Source: CAG-238 sp963601575
GTDB lineage: Bacteria; Bacillota; Clostridia; Peptostreptococcales; Anaerovoracaceae
Direction of reading: 5' to 3'
NCBI GenBank assembly: GCA_963601575.1
Contig: CAVCFO010000001.1
Coordinates: forward strand, 62,001-126,000
Length of the DNA: 64,000 bases
The position numbers and the translations under genes were made by a program. Shown here piece after piece: positions 1 to 8,548 of the stretch (positions are counted from its first letter, which is position 1; every line of letters begins with the position of its first letter). The notes below the pieces were generated by a model. That model was not told where the DNA came from, searched no databases, and saw only the letters and a program-made list of their open reading frames with translations.

Positions 1-2578
1 TCTTTATGTTTGTATCCACATACTGTACTGCGCCGATGCCTTTCGTCGCACCACAGCCTGTCTTATAGAAGTTACCCGCGATATTGTCATATTTGTTTAA
101 GCTGTCATAAAAGCCAATGATACCACCGACATTTGTCTCTCCGCTGATTTTTCCGCTAAAGGAATTTCCAACAAACGAATAGGTTACATTATCCCAAACC
201 TGTGCAACATAAAGATCGCTGCCGAGGATACCGCCGACATTGTTATTGCCGGTTACCGTTGCGCCTTCGCCAACTGTGTTGCAAAGAATATTGATTCGCT
301 GACCGTTCGGTGCGGATACAGTCAGTGCATTATTCGTCATATATCCGCTTCCGACAATGCCGCCGACATTTTCTTCACCGATTACGCTGCCATAAAAACC
401 GCAATTCTTTACCGTGCATGTCTGCAAAGCATTATCTCTGGTGCCGATAATGCCGCCGACAACATTTTTACCTTTTACCGTTCCATAGTTCTTGCAGTTC
501 TCAATCGTTCCCTGCATACGGCCCGCAAAGCCGCCGATCATGTTTTGATCTCCGTCACAGCCAATTATCGCACCCGCCTCGATTGTGCAGTTTTTAATGC
601 TCGCAACAAAGGCTGCACTGGCTCCTGCATATGGGTTTTCAGTAATGTTTGCGCCAAGCAGTCCTGACTTCACAATCTTCGTTCCGGATTTGATGGTTAC
701 ATTTTCAATTGTGATAGCGTTACCGGAAAGCCCAACGCCCTCAAAATTGTTGACAAGTCCGTAGCCGTTGATTCTTTCCCCTGCAAGATTCAGGTTCTTG
801 ACAGTCGCGCCTTTTACATAGCCCAGCAGTGGCAGACCATCTTTCGGAACAGTCAGTGTATAATTACCTGTACCGTCAGCCTTTGCGCCATCAATCGTGC
901 CTGAGAAAGCATAGAGATTTTCGCCTGCCTCAATGCCTGCATTTGAATTTATCTTGCAGCCCATCGGTGTCCAACCTCCAGGCAAAGTGATGTCAGCCGT
1001 GAGCTTGAAATACTTACCTGAAAACGATATCCCTGAGTTTACAAGTCCGGCTAATTCGGACATATTCTCAGGTGTTGCGAGTTGATAAGGGTCAGCCTGC
1101 GTGCCACTGCCAGTGAATGTAGTCGTTAACTCGCCGACAGTAACCCTTGCCTCATTCGATTGTGTCACTGCAGTCTTTCCGTCCTTGACAGTCACAACTT
1201 CACAATAGTATTTCGCAGTGCCTTTCGTGCTGCTGTCTACCTTGTATCTTGCATCCTCGGAAAGGTTTGAAACCTTTTTTGTTTCGTTAGCTGTTTTTTC
1301 GAACCATCTGTAGTAATACTGTGTTTCCTCTTCTTCATTAACAGCCACCGAAAGGTATTTTGTCTGTCCCAGCCCAATGTTTACACTTGCTTCAGGTTGT
1401 TCTGTAATGGTAGCTTCCGCTCCGGTTTGGTCGTCATAATTATATACCACAACGGTGCCTTTATCTGCCAGCTTCGTTCTCACAGTCTCTGTCGTAGCTG
1501 CTTCCCATTGTGCTTCAGTACCTCGGAAACAAATCAGTTTCGGTGTCACACTTGTTTCTGCATAGCTTGTTAAGCATGCAGGCAGCACGAGCTGTTCAAG
1601 TGCAGTACAATCATCAAATGCATAATTGACAACCTCTGTCACACCTTTCAATTCGACATACCATAAACTTGAGCAGTGAAATAATATACCGTTATATGCC
1701 GTTTTTATGGTTTCCGGCAGGCTCAGCTTCTCTAATGCGCTGCATTTATCAAATGCGTTTTCCTTTATTGTCTTAACAGTATTCGGAACCGTTACTTCAC
1801 CTTTTTTTGACTGGAGACAACGAAGCAATTTTGTTTTACCCTTGGAATAGAAAACACCATTTTCAGCCTCAACTTCGTTCTCGGCGTTTGTCATTACCAC
1901 ATTTTGCAACGAGGTACACTCATCAATATATCCACCATCAGCTACTTTGTTTGTTGGCAGGCTGTCTTCAGTCACTTTGTTTTTAAGAGTTAATGTTTCC
2001 AAGCTTGCGCAGCCATCAAATGCACCTCCAGATACCACTGTAACTGCTTCCGGGATTGTAACTTCCTTTAATGCAATGCAACCCACAAATGCACTGCCAC
2101 CTATCTTCGTCAGAGTCTCTGGCAGAGAGATTGCTGTCAATGAAGAACAATTTTTAAACGCAGAGTTACCAATAGAAACAATGCTATTTCCCAATGTAAC
2201 TTTTTGCAAATTAGTACAGCCATTGAAGGCGTATTTTGCGACGCTGGTTACGCCATTCTCTATACAAACCTTCTGAATTTGCTCTTTATTTGCATGCCAA
2301 GGTCTATTTTTTGCTAACTTATAGTCTTCCATCGCACCAGTGCCGCTGATAGTCAGCGTGCCGTCTGTGCTAAGTTCCCATTTAACGCTCTCAGCACCAT
2401 TCTCATTGCTTGCAGCGCCACAATTTCCGCTTGCAATAATATTGCTTGTGCTGCTTTCATTGCCGCCAGTTTCTTTGTCCACCGCCCATGCCATGCTCGG
2501 CATATAGGTAAATACCATGATTACTGCCATGAGCATGACTAGCGCTCTTTTGAAATAACTTATTTCTTGATTGTTCAT
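1..2578 (-). CDS. Large secreted surface protein with BspA-type LRRs and GLUG-like repeats (3' end outside window)
   Basis: The frame is open for 859 codons from an ATG at 2578, preceded by an AAGGAG-like ribosome site, to the window edge, so the C-terminus is missing. Residues 1-32 form a signal peptide (basic start, then a hydrophobic stretch ending in MAWA). Residues ~80-375 contain BspA/TpLRR-like leucine-rich repeats, seen as repeated patterns such as SAFKNCSSLTAISLPETL. Residues ~385-485 look Ig-like. From ~490 a G-x-G-T-x-x-D-P-Y-x-L segment leads into repeated NVGGIIG-type GLUG motifs. These families are usually cell-surface or adhesion proteins; the ligand is unknown. Cell-wall anchoring cannot be judged because the C-terminus lies outside. 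Confidence 0.88.
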   Translation of the reverse strand, partial: MNNQEISYFKRALVMLMAVIMVFTYMPSMAWAVDKETGGNESSTSNIIASGNCGAASNENGAESVKWELSTDGTLTISGTGAMEDYKLAKNRPWHANKEQIQKVCIENGVTSVAKYAFNGCTNLQKVTLGNSIVSIGNSAFKNCSSLTAISLPETLTKIGGSAFVGCIALKEVTIPEAVTVVSGGAFDGCASLETLTLKNKVTEDSLPTNKVADGGYIDECTSLQNVVMTNAENEVEAENGVFYSKGKTKLLRCLQSKKGEVTVPNTVKTIKENAFDKCSALEKLSLPETIKTAYNGILFHCSSLWYVELKGVTEVVNYAFDDCTALEQLVLPACLTSYAETSVTPKLICFRGTEAQWEAATTETVRTKLADKGTVVVYNYDDQTGAEATITEQPEASVNIGLGQTKYLSVAVNEEEETQYYYRWFEKTANETKKVSNLSEDARYKVDSSTKGTAKYYCEVVTVKDGKTAVTQSNEARVTVGELTTTFTGSGTQADPYQLATPENMSELAGLVNSGISFSGKYFKLTADITLPGGWTPMGCKINSNAGIEAGENLYAFSGTIDGAKADGTGNYTLTVPKDGLPLLGYVKGATVKNLNLAGERINGYGLVNNFEGVGLSGNAITIENVTIKSGTKIVKSGLLGANITENPYAGASAAFVASIKNCTIEAGAIIGCDGDQNMIGGFAGRMQGTIENCKNYGTVKGKNVVGGIIGTRDNALQTCTVKNCGFYGSVIGEENVGGIVGSGYMTNNALTVSAPNGQRINILCNTVGEGATVTGNNNVGGILGSDLYVAQVWDNVTYSFVGNSFSGKISGETNVGGIIGFYDSLNKYDNIAGNFYKTGCGATKGIGAVQYVDTNIK

Positions 2579-2760
2579 TCTGTTTCTCCTTGTATTGTAT
2601 TTCGCGTCGCTATGACTCAGCCCGATTGCCTCGCGCATCCAGCTTGCGATGATCTATATAAACACCCTTTTGTGTGTAGTGGGCGTCCATTTCCCCAGGG
2701 CAGCGCCGCCGCTCGGCGCCGCCCGGTAAAGGATGAAAAGTTTTGTCCGCATTTTATTCG
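2579..2760 (-). promoter_or_regulatory. 5' leader of the surface-protein gene
   Basis: About 180 nt separate the upstream RNA terminator from the surface-protein ATG. The stretch holds a GC-rich stem (GGGCGGCGCC pairing with GGCGCTGCCC, near 2693-2720) and, just before the gene, an AAGGAG ribosome site. A TATATA-like -10 is visible near 2655-2660 but I see no convincing -35. Function as a regulatory leader is inference. Confidence 0.35.
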
Positions 2761-2761
2761 C

Positions 2762-2965
2762 AAAATAAAAACTGCCCGATAAATCTATGGGCAGTCTATA
2801 CTACAATGTTTCGCTTCTTGGCGGTTTTCGCCTTGATGTCGTTTCTACTATCCCAGAGATTTTAACATCCGAGCGTAACTCGTCTCCCGGCTCGGCGCTC
2901 TTGATTGCTCTCGCGCTCCACGGTTGCTGATACAGTGGGTTTTTCATCCCGTTCCGTTAGTTACC
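2762..2965 (-). ncRNA. Candidate ~200-nt structured noncoding RNA with its own promoter and terminator
   Basis: On the minus strand a TATAGT -10 (2972-2977) lies just upstream, and a strong intrinsic terminator (ACTGCCC/GGGCAGT at 2771-2795, then T5AT4) ends the unit. No plausible reading frame fills it. Several short perfect stems are visible: CCGAGC...GCTCGG, GGCG-AAAAC-CGCC, and GGG near the 5' end with a downstream CCC. Length, autonomous promoter and terminator resemble long Firmicutes RNAs such as raiA, but I could not confirm membership in any family. It could instead be a leader/attenuator of the surface-protein gene 190 nt downstream. Confidence 0.5.
2771..2795 (-). terminator. Intrinsic terminator of the candidate ncRNA
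   Basis: A perfect 7-bp stem (ACTGCCC / GGGCAGT) with an 11-nt loop is followed on the minus strand by TTTTATTTT. Confidence 0.75.
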
Positions 2966-3129
2966 CTCGTTACTATATTTATTTTTGCACACAAAAAGAC
3001 TCTCTGCGAGCAGCCTGCAAAGCGGTGCAACGCGCCCCGCCCGGCTTTCGCAAAAAGTCTTCAAAAAATCATAATTGTTCTGCTGTAATTTCTTTTATCT
3101 CACGCAAAAAATCAGTCCCTAAATTAGAA

Positions 3130-3166
<37 letters not shown>

Positions 3167-3294
3167 TGCAAGAGCCGTGCCAAACATCATGCAATTTTCA
3201 AATAAATTTGCGTGCATCATCGTATTTCCTTTCCGAAATCTCCAAGAAACAGTTTACACCATGCCAAGCACTTTGTAAAGGGGAATTTTCCTTA

Positions 3295-3345
3295 CATTCC
3301 TAAATTCCACTCCTAAATTGCCCCTAAATTGCCCTTACCGGGCAG
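3295..3345 (-). repeat. Three near-repeats (GGCAATTTAGG type) with a weak hairpin after scfB
   Basis: Downstream of scfB the minus strand has TGCCC-GGTAA-GGGCA followed by three short repeats of the form GGCAATTTAGG / GGAATTTAGG. The hairpin could be a weak terminator because it is followed by ATTT, but the T-run is poor. Confidence 0.4.
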
Positions 3346-3372
3346 TACCACGATTTCCTGTTATTTGCCCGC

Positions 3373-4758
3373 TTATCCGTCAATTTCCTCGGCGGCTTCG
3401 GCTACTTTCATCATGATGGCGCATTCCATACGCTTGCGGAAAAGTTTGCAGCCGTATTCGTAGACACCGTTGATGTCCCCGGCAGCGTGATAGGCGTTTG
3501 CCGCGCAGCCTCCGGAGCAGTACAGTCTCGCCCAGCAGTCGTCACATTCTCTGCGGGAATAAACATTGCAGCTTCTGAATTTTTCCTGCACAGCTTCGTT
3601 TTTGATCCCGTCCCAAATGTTTCCCATGAGATATTTTTCGTCCCCCACAAACTGGTGGCAAGGGTAAAGCTCCCCCTGAGGAGTGACGGCAAAATACTCC
3701 GTGCCGGAGCCGCAGCCTGCGATTCGCTTGTAAATGCAAGGGCCGTGGGTCAGATCGATCATATAGTGATAGAATGTAAGGGTCTTGCCTTGCCTGCGGC
3801 GGGCAAGCATTTCCTTTGCAAGCCGCTCGTATTCCCCAAGCAACACCGGCAAATCTTCTTCAGTCAGCGCCGAGGGACTGTCCGGGCTGCAAACCACCGG
3901 CTCCATGGAAAGCTTGGTAAATCCCAAATCAGCTAAATGCAATATGTCATTTACAAAGTCCGTATTGGCGTGAGTGAAAGTCCCCCGAACATAATAGTCC
4001 CTCTCGCCTCTCTGCCTTGCAAACTCCTGAAACTTCGGGACGATTTTTTCGTAGCTTCCTCTGCCCTGATAGTCCACCCGAAAGCGGTCGTGTACCTCCG
4101 GGCGTCCGTCGATGCTCATAACCACATTGTGCATTTCTCTATTTGCAAATTCCATTACGTCCTCGTCCACATTTACGCCGTTTGTGGTGAGGGTAAAGCG
4201 AAACTTCTTGCCATTTGGTTCTTCAAGGCTTCTGCCATAAGCCACAAGCTCCTTTACGACCTCCCAGTTCATCAGCGGCTCCCCGCCGAAAAAGTCCACT
4301 TCAAGATTTCTGTGATTTCCCGAATTTTCTACGAGAAAATCCAGCGCCCGCTTTCCAACTTCAAGTGACATGAGCGCACTTTCCCCCTGGTACTTTCCCT
4401 GTCCCGCAAAGCAGTAACTGCAATTCAGGTTGCAGCTGTGAGCAACGTGCAGGCACAGAGCCTTTATGTCCCGGGAATTGTTCTTGAAGTCCCCGGAAAT
4501 GCCCTCGTAAATATCCGGAGAAAAAAGCTTGCCGGATTTTTTAAGCTCCGTCACATCGCCAATACACGATTTGACTTCTTCCCTTGTGATTTCGGGGTTT
4601 TCGGCATATTTTGCCAGCATTTCTTCGCAGATCTCCTCCGGCTCCTTGCTCTCGTACAAGGCGATGACGTCGTAGGCGAGATCGTCCACTGCGTGAATCG
4701 CGCCGGAATATGCGTCTAGCACGATGTTATATCCGTTTAATTTATATTGATGTATCAA
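3373..4758 (-). CDS. scfB: SCIFF ranthipeptide maturase (radical SAM/SPASM)
   Basis: This radical-SAM enzyme is expected to install thioether (Cys to alpha-carbon) cross-links in the SCIFF peptide encoded just upstream. The core has the CxxxCxxC motif (CNLNCSYC), the FFGGEPL motif, and a C-terminal SPASM domain rich in Cys (CNVYSRRECDDCWARLYCSGGC). I choose a TTG start at 4758: AAGGA sits 7 nt upstream and the protein then begins IHQYKLNGYNIVLD, as in family members, giving 461 aa (usual ~450). A GTG at 4824 would add 22 residues but lies inside an intercistronic hairpin and has no ribosome site. The gene is co-directional with scfA, 103 bp downstream of its stop. Confidence 0.93.
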   Translation of the reverse strand: MIHQYKLNGYNIVLDAYSGAIHAVDDLAYDVIALYESKEPEEICEEMLAKYAENPEITREEVKSCIGDVTELKKSGKLFSPDIYEGISGDFKNNSRDIKALCLHVAHSCNLNCSYCFAGQGKYQGESALMSLEVGKRALDFLVENSGNHRNLEVDFFGGEPLMNWEVVKELVAYGRSLEEPNGKKFRFTLTTNGVNVDEDVMEFANREMHNVVMSIDGRPEVHDRFRVDYQGRGSYEKIVPKFQEFARQRGERDYYVRGTFTHANTDFVNDILHLADLGFTKLSMEPVVCSPDSPSALTEEDLPVLLGEYERLAKEMLARRRQGKTLTFYHYMIDLTHGPCIYKRIAGCGSGTEYFAVTPQGELYPCHQFVGDEKYLMGNIWDGIKNEAVQEKFRSCNVYSRRECDDCWARLYCSGGCAANAYHAAGDINGVYEYGCKLFRKRMECAIMMKVAEAAEEIDG

Positions 4759-4814
4759 TGGTTTTTCCTTTCCGAAGCAGCTACGGATTTCCCTTGCGCC
4801 CCTCCAAAAAAATA

Positions 4815-4843
4815 CCGCCTGCACCCTCTCGAAGTACAGGCGG
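4815..4843 (-). terminator. Intercistronic hairpin between scfA and scfB (partial terminator)
   Basis: A 7-bp perfect stem (CCGCCTG / CAGGCGG) is followed on the minus strand by TATTTTTTT. Its place between precursor and maturase suggests partial termination, so that the peptide is made in excess over the enzyme. This function is inference; the hairpin and T-run are visible. Confidence 0.7.
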
Positions 4844-4861
4844 ACAGACTTTCGCCCGATT

Positions 4862-5008
4862 TTATTTTTCCTTGTTTTCGCAAGGCTGGTTTGCTACGCC
4901 GCAAGAAGTCTTGCAAGCGGACTGGCAGGATGTCTGGCATTCGCCGCAGCCGCCGTCCTTTACGCTCTTTGCGAGGTCGCGTGTTTCGATAGTCTTGATG
5001 TGCGTCAT
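4862..5008 (-). CDS. scfA: SCIFF ranthipeptide precursor (six Cys, 48 aa)
   Basis: The 48-residue peptide begins MTHIKTIETRDLAKSV and has six cysteines (C21, C24, C28, C32, C36, C43) in its second half, the signature of 'six cysteines in forty-five residues' peptides. The leader MTHIKTI is typical of the family. The adjacent radical-SAM/SPASM maturase confirms the assignment. AGGAGGACAAAA precedes the ATG. It begins 22 bp after the tyrS stop without a terminator between, so it may be read from the tyrS transcript or from a promoter inside tyrS. SCIFF is nearly universal in Clostridia; its cellular role is not settled. Confidence 0.93.
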   Translation of the reverse strand: MTHIKTIETRDLAKSVKDGGCGECQTSCQSACKTSCGVANQPCENKEK

Positions 5009-5030
5009 TTTTGTCCTCCTTCTATCTTAT

Positions 5031-6371
5031 TTATCCTAATTTTATCATATGGAATTTCTTCTTGCCCTTTTGGATAAGAAGCGTTCCATCGTTATCAAAC
5101 ATATCTGCCGTAATCGCCAGCTTTCTGTCGGTTACCTTGTTTCCGCCTACGGTAAGTCCGCCCTGCTCGATGGTTCTGAAACCTTCGCTGGTGTTCGGCA
5201 CAAGCCCAAGCTCCTTGATGAGGCTTACGACTCCGATACCCTCGCCCTCGAACTTTTCGCGAGGCATCCGGGTAGTAGGCACATTCGCCATGTCTCCACC
5301 GCCGCCGAAAGCAGCGCGAGCGCCGTCGAGAGCCTTCCTAGCTTCTTCTTCGCCATGTACCAGCTTGGTAACTTCGTATGCCAGAACTTCCTTTGCATGG
5401 TTGATTTCTGCACCCTCAAGTGCGGAAAGTCTGTTTACCTCGTCCATAGGCAGGAATGTCAGCATTCTCAGGCATTTATTTACATCGGCGTCCGCAACGT
5501 TTCTCCAGTATTGGAAGAACTCGTATGGACTGGTTTTTTCTGCGTTTAGCCACAGGGCGCCCTTCGCGGTTTTGCCCATTTTCTGACCCTCGGAATTTGT
5601 AAGCAGGGAGAAAGTCATTCCATAAACGTCCTTGCCGACCATCTTGCGGGTAAGGTCAACGCCGCCGATTATATTCGACCACTGGTCGTTGCCGCCGAAC
5701 TCGATTTTTACGTCGAAGTCCCGCGCCATAACCATGAAGTCGTAGCTTTGCATGAGCATATAGTTAAGCTCGAACATGGTAAGTCCGCCCTCGCGCTCCA
5801 TTCTCTGTTTGAAACATTCCGCGCGGAGCATGGTATTGATGTTAAACTGGGTGCCGATTTCTCTGAGAAAGTCGATATAGTTCAGAGGCCGGAGCCATCT
5901 TGCGTTGTTTACGGCAACTGCCTTTCCGGCTTCCGGTTCCTTTGTCTGGTGTCCCGGGGTGTAAACTCCCTCGTTTCCTACATATTCCCATTCGTCGTCA
6001 AAGTCGAGGAACTTATCAAAGAGTTTCTTGAACTGGTTGCAGTTATTTTCGATGGTTTCAACTGTCATGACCTTTCTCATGTCTGTACGCCCGGAGGGGT
6101 CGCCTACCATTCCGGTGCCGCCGCCGATGAGTACCACGGGAGTATGTCCGAATTTTTGCATATACATCATGATGATGACCTGCATAAAGTGGCCTACGTG
6201 CAGGCAGTCCGCCGTCGGGTCGAATCCGATGTAGAACTTAACTTTTTCATTTTGGAGCAATCTGCGAATTTCATCTTCGTTTGTGGACTGCTCGATGAAT
6301 CCTCTTTCTTTCAGGACGTCGTAGGCGTTGTCAAAATGGCTCACGCTGTCCGGTATAAAATCAAATTTCAT
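5031..6371 (-). CDS. tyrS: Tyrosyl-tRNA synthetase
   Basis: This class I synthetase charges tRNA-Tyr. Visible signatures are the HIGH-type motif HVGH (residues 58-61) after FDPTADCL, the KMSKS-type motif KMGKT (264-268), and a C-terminal S4-like RNA-binding domain ending QKGKKKFHMIKLG. The ATG at 6371 follows GGAGG directly and gives 446 aa. Longer in-frame extensions run into upp and are not credible. Only 13 bp separate it from upp, and no T-box leader fits in that gap, so it is co-transcribed with the upstream block. Confidence 0.95.
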   Translation of the reverse strand: MKFDFIPDSVSHFDNAYDVLKERGFIEQSTNEDEIRRLLQNEKVKFYIGFDPTADCLHVGHFMQVIIMMYMQKFGHTPVVLIGGGTGMVGDPSGRTDMRKVMTVETIENNCNQFKKLFDKFLDFDDEWEYVGNEGVYTPGHQTKEPEAGKAVAVNNARWLRPLNYIDFLREIGTQFNINTMLRAECFKQRMEREGGLTMFELNYMLMQSYDFMVMARDFDVKIEFGGNDQWSNIIGGVDLTRKMVGKDVYGMTFSLLTNSEGQKMGKTAKGALWLNAEKTSPYEFFQYWRNVADADVNKCLRMLTFLPMDEVNRLSALEGAEINHAKEVLAYEVTKLVHGEEEARKALDGARAAFGGGGDMANVPTTRMPREKFEGEGIGVVSLIKELGLVPNTSEGFRTIEQGGLTVGGNKVTDRKLAITADMFDNDGTLLIQKGKKKFHMIKLG

Positions 6372-6384
6372 TTTTTTCCTCCAA

Positions 6385-7014
6385 TTATTTTGTTCCGAAT
6401 AATCTGTCGCCGGCATCCCCAAGTCCCGGAACGATGTAAGCGTGTTCGTTGAGCTTTTCGTCCTGCTGTGCGATATAAATGTCAACGTCCGGATGTGCTT
6501 TCTGAAGTGCTTCGATTCCCTCCGGAGCCGCGATGAGGCACATGAAGATGATGTCCCTCCCACCGCGAGATTTGATGGAGTTTATCGCATCGATTGCCGA
6601 GCCGCCTGTTGCCAGCATCGGGTCAACCACGAAAATCGTTCTCTTGTCGATGTCGGTAGGCAGCTTGCAGTAATATTCTACCGGTGTATGTGTATCGGGA
6701 TCTCTGTAAAGGCCAACGTGACCAACCTTTGCGTTAGGATAAAGGGCGAGCATTCCGTCTACGAATCCGAGTCCGGCTCTGAGGATCGGAACGATGGCGA
6801 TGTCCTGTCCCTTGAGCATTTTCTGCGTGGTCTTGCAGATCGGAGTTTCGATTTCGACGTCCATAAGCGGAAGATTTCTCGTCGCTTCGTAGCCCATGAG
6901 TGTAACAACTTCCTTGGCAAGTTCTCTGAACTCCTTGTTGTTGGTTTCTGTCTTTCTCATAAGGGTAACCTTGTGCTGAATTAACGGATGATCAAATACC
7001 AATACTTTTCCCAT
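6385..7014 (-). CDS. upp: Uracil phosphoribosyltransferase
   Basis: The enzyme salvages uracil to UMP using PRPP. The 209-aa length is standard. The PRPP loop is VVDPMLATGGSA, and the uracil-binding C-terminal region contains YIVPGLGDAGDRLFGT. AAGGAG lies 8 nt upstream of the ATG. It follows rpiB by 51 bp and precedes tyrS by 13 bp in the same direction, an arrangement (ywlC-rpiB-upp) common in Firmicutes. Confidence 0.97.
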   Translation of the reverse strand: MGKVLVFDHPLIQHKVTLMRKTETNNKEFRELAKEVVTLMGYEATRNLPLMDVEIETPICKTTQKMLKGQDIAIVPILRAGLGFVDGMLALYPNAKVGHVGLYRDPDTHTPVEYYCKLPTDIDKRTIFVVDPMLATGGSAIDAINSIKSRGGRDIIFMCLIAAPEGIEALQKAHPDVDIYIAQQDEKLNEHAYIVPGLGDAGDRLFGTK

Positions 7015-7065
7015 TTGTCTTTCTCCTTATTTTTTTATATAAATTAACATTGATTTATCTATCAA

Positions 7066-7497
7066 TTACATTTGGTCAAGCATATCAACTCTGCGCTTGT
7101 GCCTTCCCCCCTCAAATTCGGTGTCAAGCCACTCGTCAACAATAGCAATGGCAAGGGCAGGCCCTGTGGTTCTTCCTCCGAGCGCGAGGATGTTCGCATT
7201 GTTGTGCTGTTTCGTAAGATGCGCCATCTCTACAGAAGTGCAAAGTCCGCAGCGGATTCCCTTTACCTTGTTTGCGGCGATGGAAATGCCTATTCCCGTG
7301 CCGCAGCAAACGATTCCGAGGTCAGCCTTTCCGCCGGAAACAGCCTCTGCGCAGAGCTTTCCGTAAATCGGATAGTCTACGGATTCCTCCGAGTGGGTCC
7401 CCAGATCCAAGGTTTCGATTCCTCTTTCCTCTAAATGCTTTTTTATTATTTCTTTGAGCGTAAATCCGCCGTGGTCGGACGCAAGTGCAATTTTCAT
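7066..7497 (-). CDS. rpiB: Ribose-5-phosphate isomerase B / RpiB-LacAB family
   Basis: At 143 aa this matches RpiB, which interconverts ribose-5-phosphate and ribulose-5-phosphate. The N-terminus MKIALASDHGG is the substrate-binding loop, and VCCGTGIGISIAANK carries the catalytic cysteine region. Neighbouring ywlC and upp favour RpiB over the LacAB galactose-6-phosphate isomerase paralogues. A GGGGAAAGG ribosome site precedes the ATG. Confidence 0.95.
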   Translation of the reverse strand: MKIALASDHGGFTLKEIIKKHLEERGIETLDLGTHSEESVDYPIYGKLCAEAVSGGKADLGIVCCGTGIGISIAANKVKGIRCGLCTSVEMAHLTKQHNNANILALGGRTTGPALAIAIVDEWLDTEFEGGRHKRRVDMLDQM

Positions 7498-7515
7498 CTT
7501 GCCTTTCCCCTTTCG

Positions 7516-8538
7516 CTAAACATTTTTTATATTGTAACCTGCGGATTTGAACATTCTATTCATTACCGCAAAGCCGATTCCGTCTTCTCTGAGCGCCGAT
7601 GCCAGAATAACGTCCACGCCCTGTTTGTCGCAGGCTCTGAGCCTTGCAAAGAAATCATGCGCTGCTTCCTCCGGGTGGTCGTTATCAAAGACGATAATCT
7701 CAACCCTTTGCCCGTATGAGTTTTGCTTTAGCTTTTCCTCTGCCATTGCCTGCCTAACCGCCTCCGGCTCGCCCTGATAGATTATCATTTCGGCTTTTGG
7801 CGCATAGTGCTTGTATTTCATTCCCGGAGCCTTCGGTTTGAAAGATGCGTCGGTCTGCAAAAGCCCATCTCCTGTTATATTCGGTTTTTCCAAAAGCGCA
7901 GGGTCGATTCCGACTTTTTTCCCAAGAACCGCCGACATATCCTCTGGGGTAATTACTCCGGGCCTCAAAATCATCGGCGTTTCCTCCGTCATGTCCACCA
8001 CCGTGGATTCGATTCCCGCCTTGCACTCGCCGCCTGCGATTATGGCATCGATCCTGCCCTCCAGGTCGTCTACCACATGTTTTGGGGATGTGGGGCTTGG
8101 CTTTCCGGAAAGGTTTGCGCTGGGCGCTGCGATGGGCGTTGCCGCCGCGGTTATAAGCGCTGCCGCTGCCGGCTCGCTTGGAAATCTGATTCCCACCGTG
8201 TCAAGTCCGCCGGTAGTAACCCTCGGTATGATGCTAAGTGCCGGGCAGACCATGGTCATTGGCCCCGGCCAAAAGGCATCCATCAGTTTCTGCATATCTT
8301 CGGTAATTTTTGCGGTCAATTTTGTCACATCGTCTTTTGACGATATATGCACGATCATTGGATTATCAGAGGGTCTGCCCTTTGCAGCGTAGACTTTCCC
8401 CACCGCCTCCGGATTCAGGGCGTCGGCTCCCAGTCCGTATACGGTTTCCGTGGGAAATGCCACAAGCCCTCCGTCTTTGATAATCTCCGCCGCCTTTTCT
8501 ATGTCTTCAGTTGTTGTTCCGAAAATTTTGGTAAACAT
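7516..8538 (-). CDS. ywlC: Threonylcarbamoyl-AMP synthase (Sua5/YwlC type)
   Basis: The protein makes L-threonylcarbamoyl-AMP from Thr, bicarbonate and ATP for t6A37 modification of ANN-decoding tRNAs. The YrdC-like domain covers residues ~10-200 (GGLVAFPTETVYGLGADA, SAPSANLSGKPSPTSPKHV). The C-terminal ~110 residues are the Sua5 domain, explaining the 340-aa length compared with ~200 for TsaC. The ribosome site is weak and the gene starts 10 bp after prfA ends, suggesting translational coupling. Confidence 0.95.
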   Translation of the reverse strand: MFTKIFGTTTEDIEKAAEIIKDGGLVAFPTETVYGLGADALNPEAVGKVYAAKGRPSDNPMIVHISSKDDVTKLTAKITEDMQKLMDAFWPGPMTMVCPALSIIPRVTTGGLDTVGIRFPSEPAAAALITAAATPIAAPSANLSGKPSPTSPKHVVDDLEGRIDAIIAGGECKAGIESTVVDMTEETPMILRPGVITPEDMSAVLGKKVGIDPALLEKPNITGDGLLQTDASFKPKAPGMKYKHYAPKAEMIIYQGEPEAVRQAMAEEKLKQNSYGQRVEIIVFDNDHPEEAAHDFFARLRACDKQGVDVILASALREDGIGFAVMNRMFKSAGYNIKNV

Positions 8539-8548
8539 ATTTTTTACA

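Noticed and set aside
4756..4824. Longer scfB start (GTG at 4824)
   Set aside because: The codon lies inside the intercistronic hairpin, lacks a ribosome site, and adds residues absent from the family.
6372..6384. T-box riboswitch upstream of tyrS
   Set aside because: Only 13 bp separate upp and tyrS; there is no room for a T-box leader.
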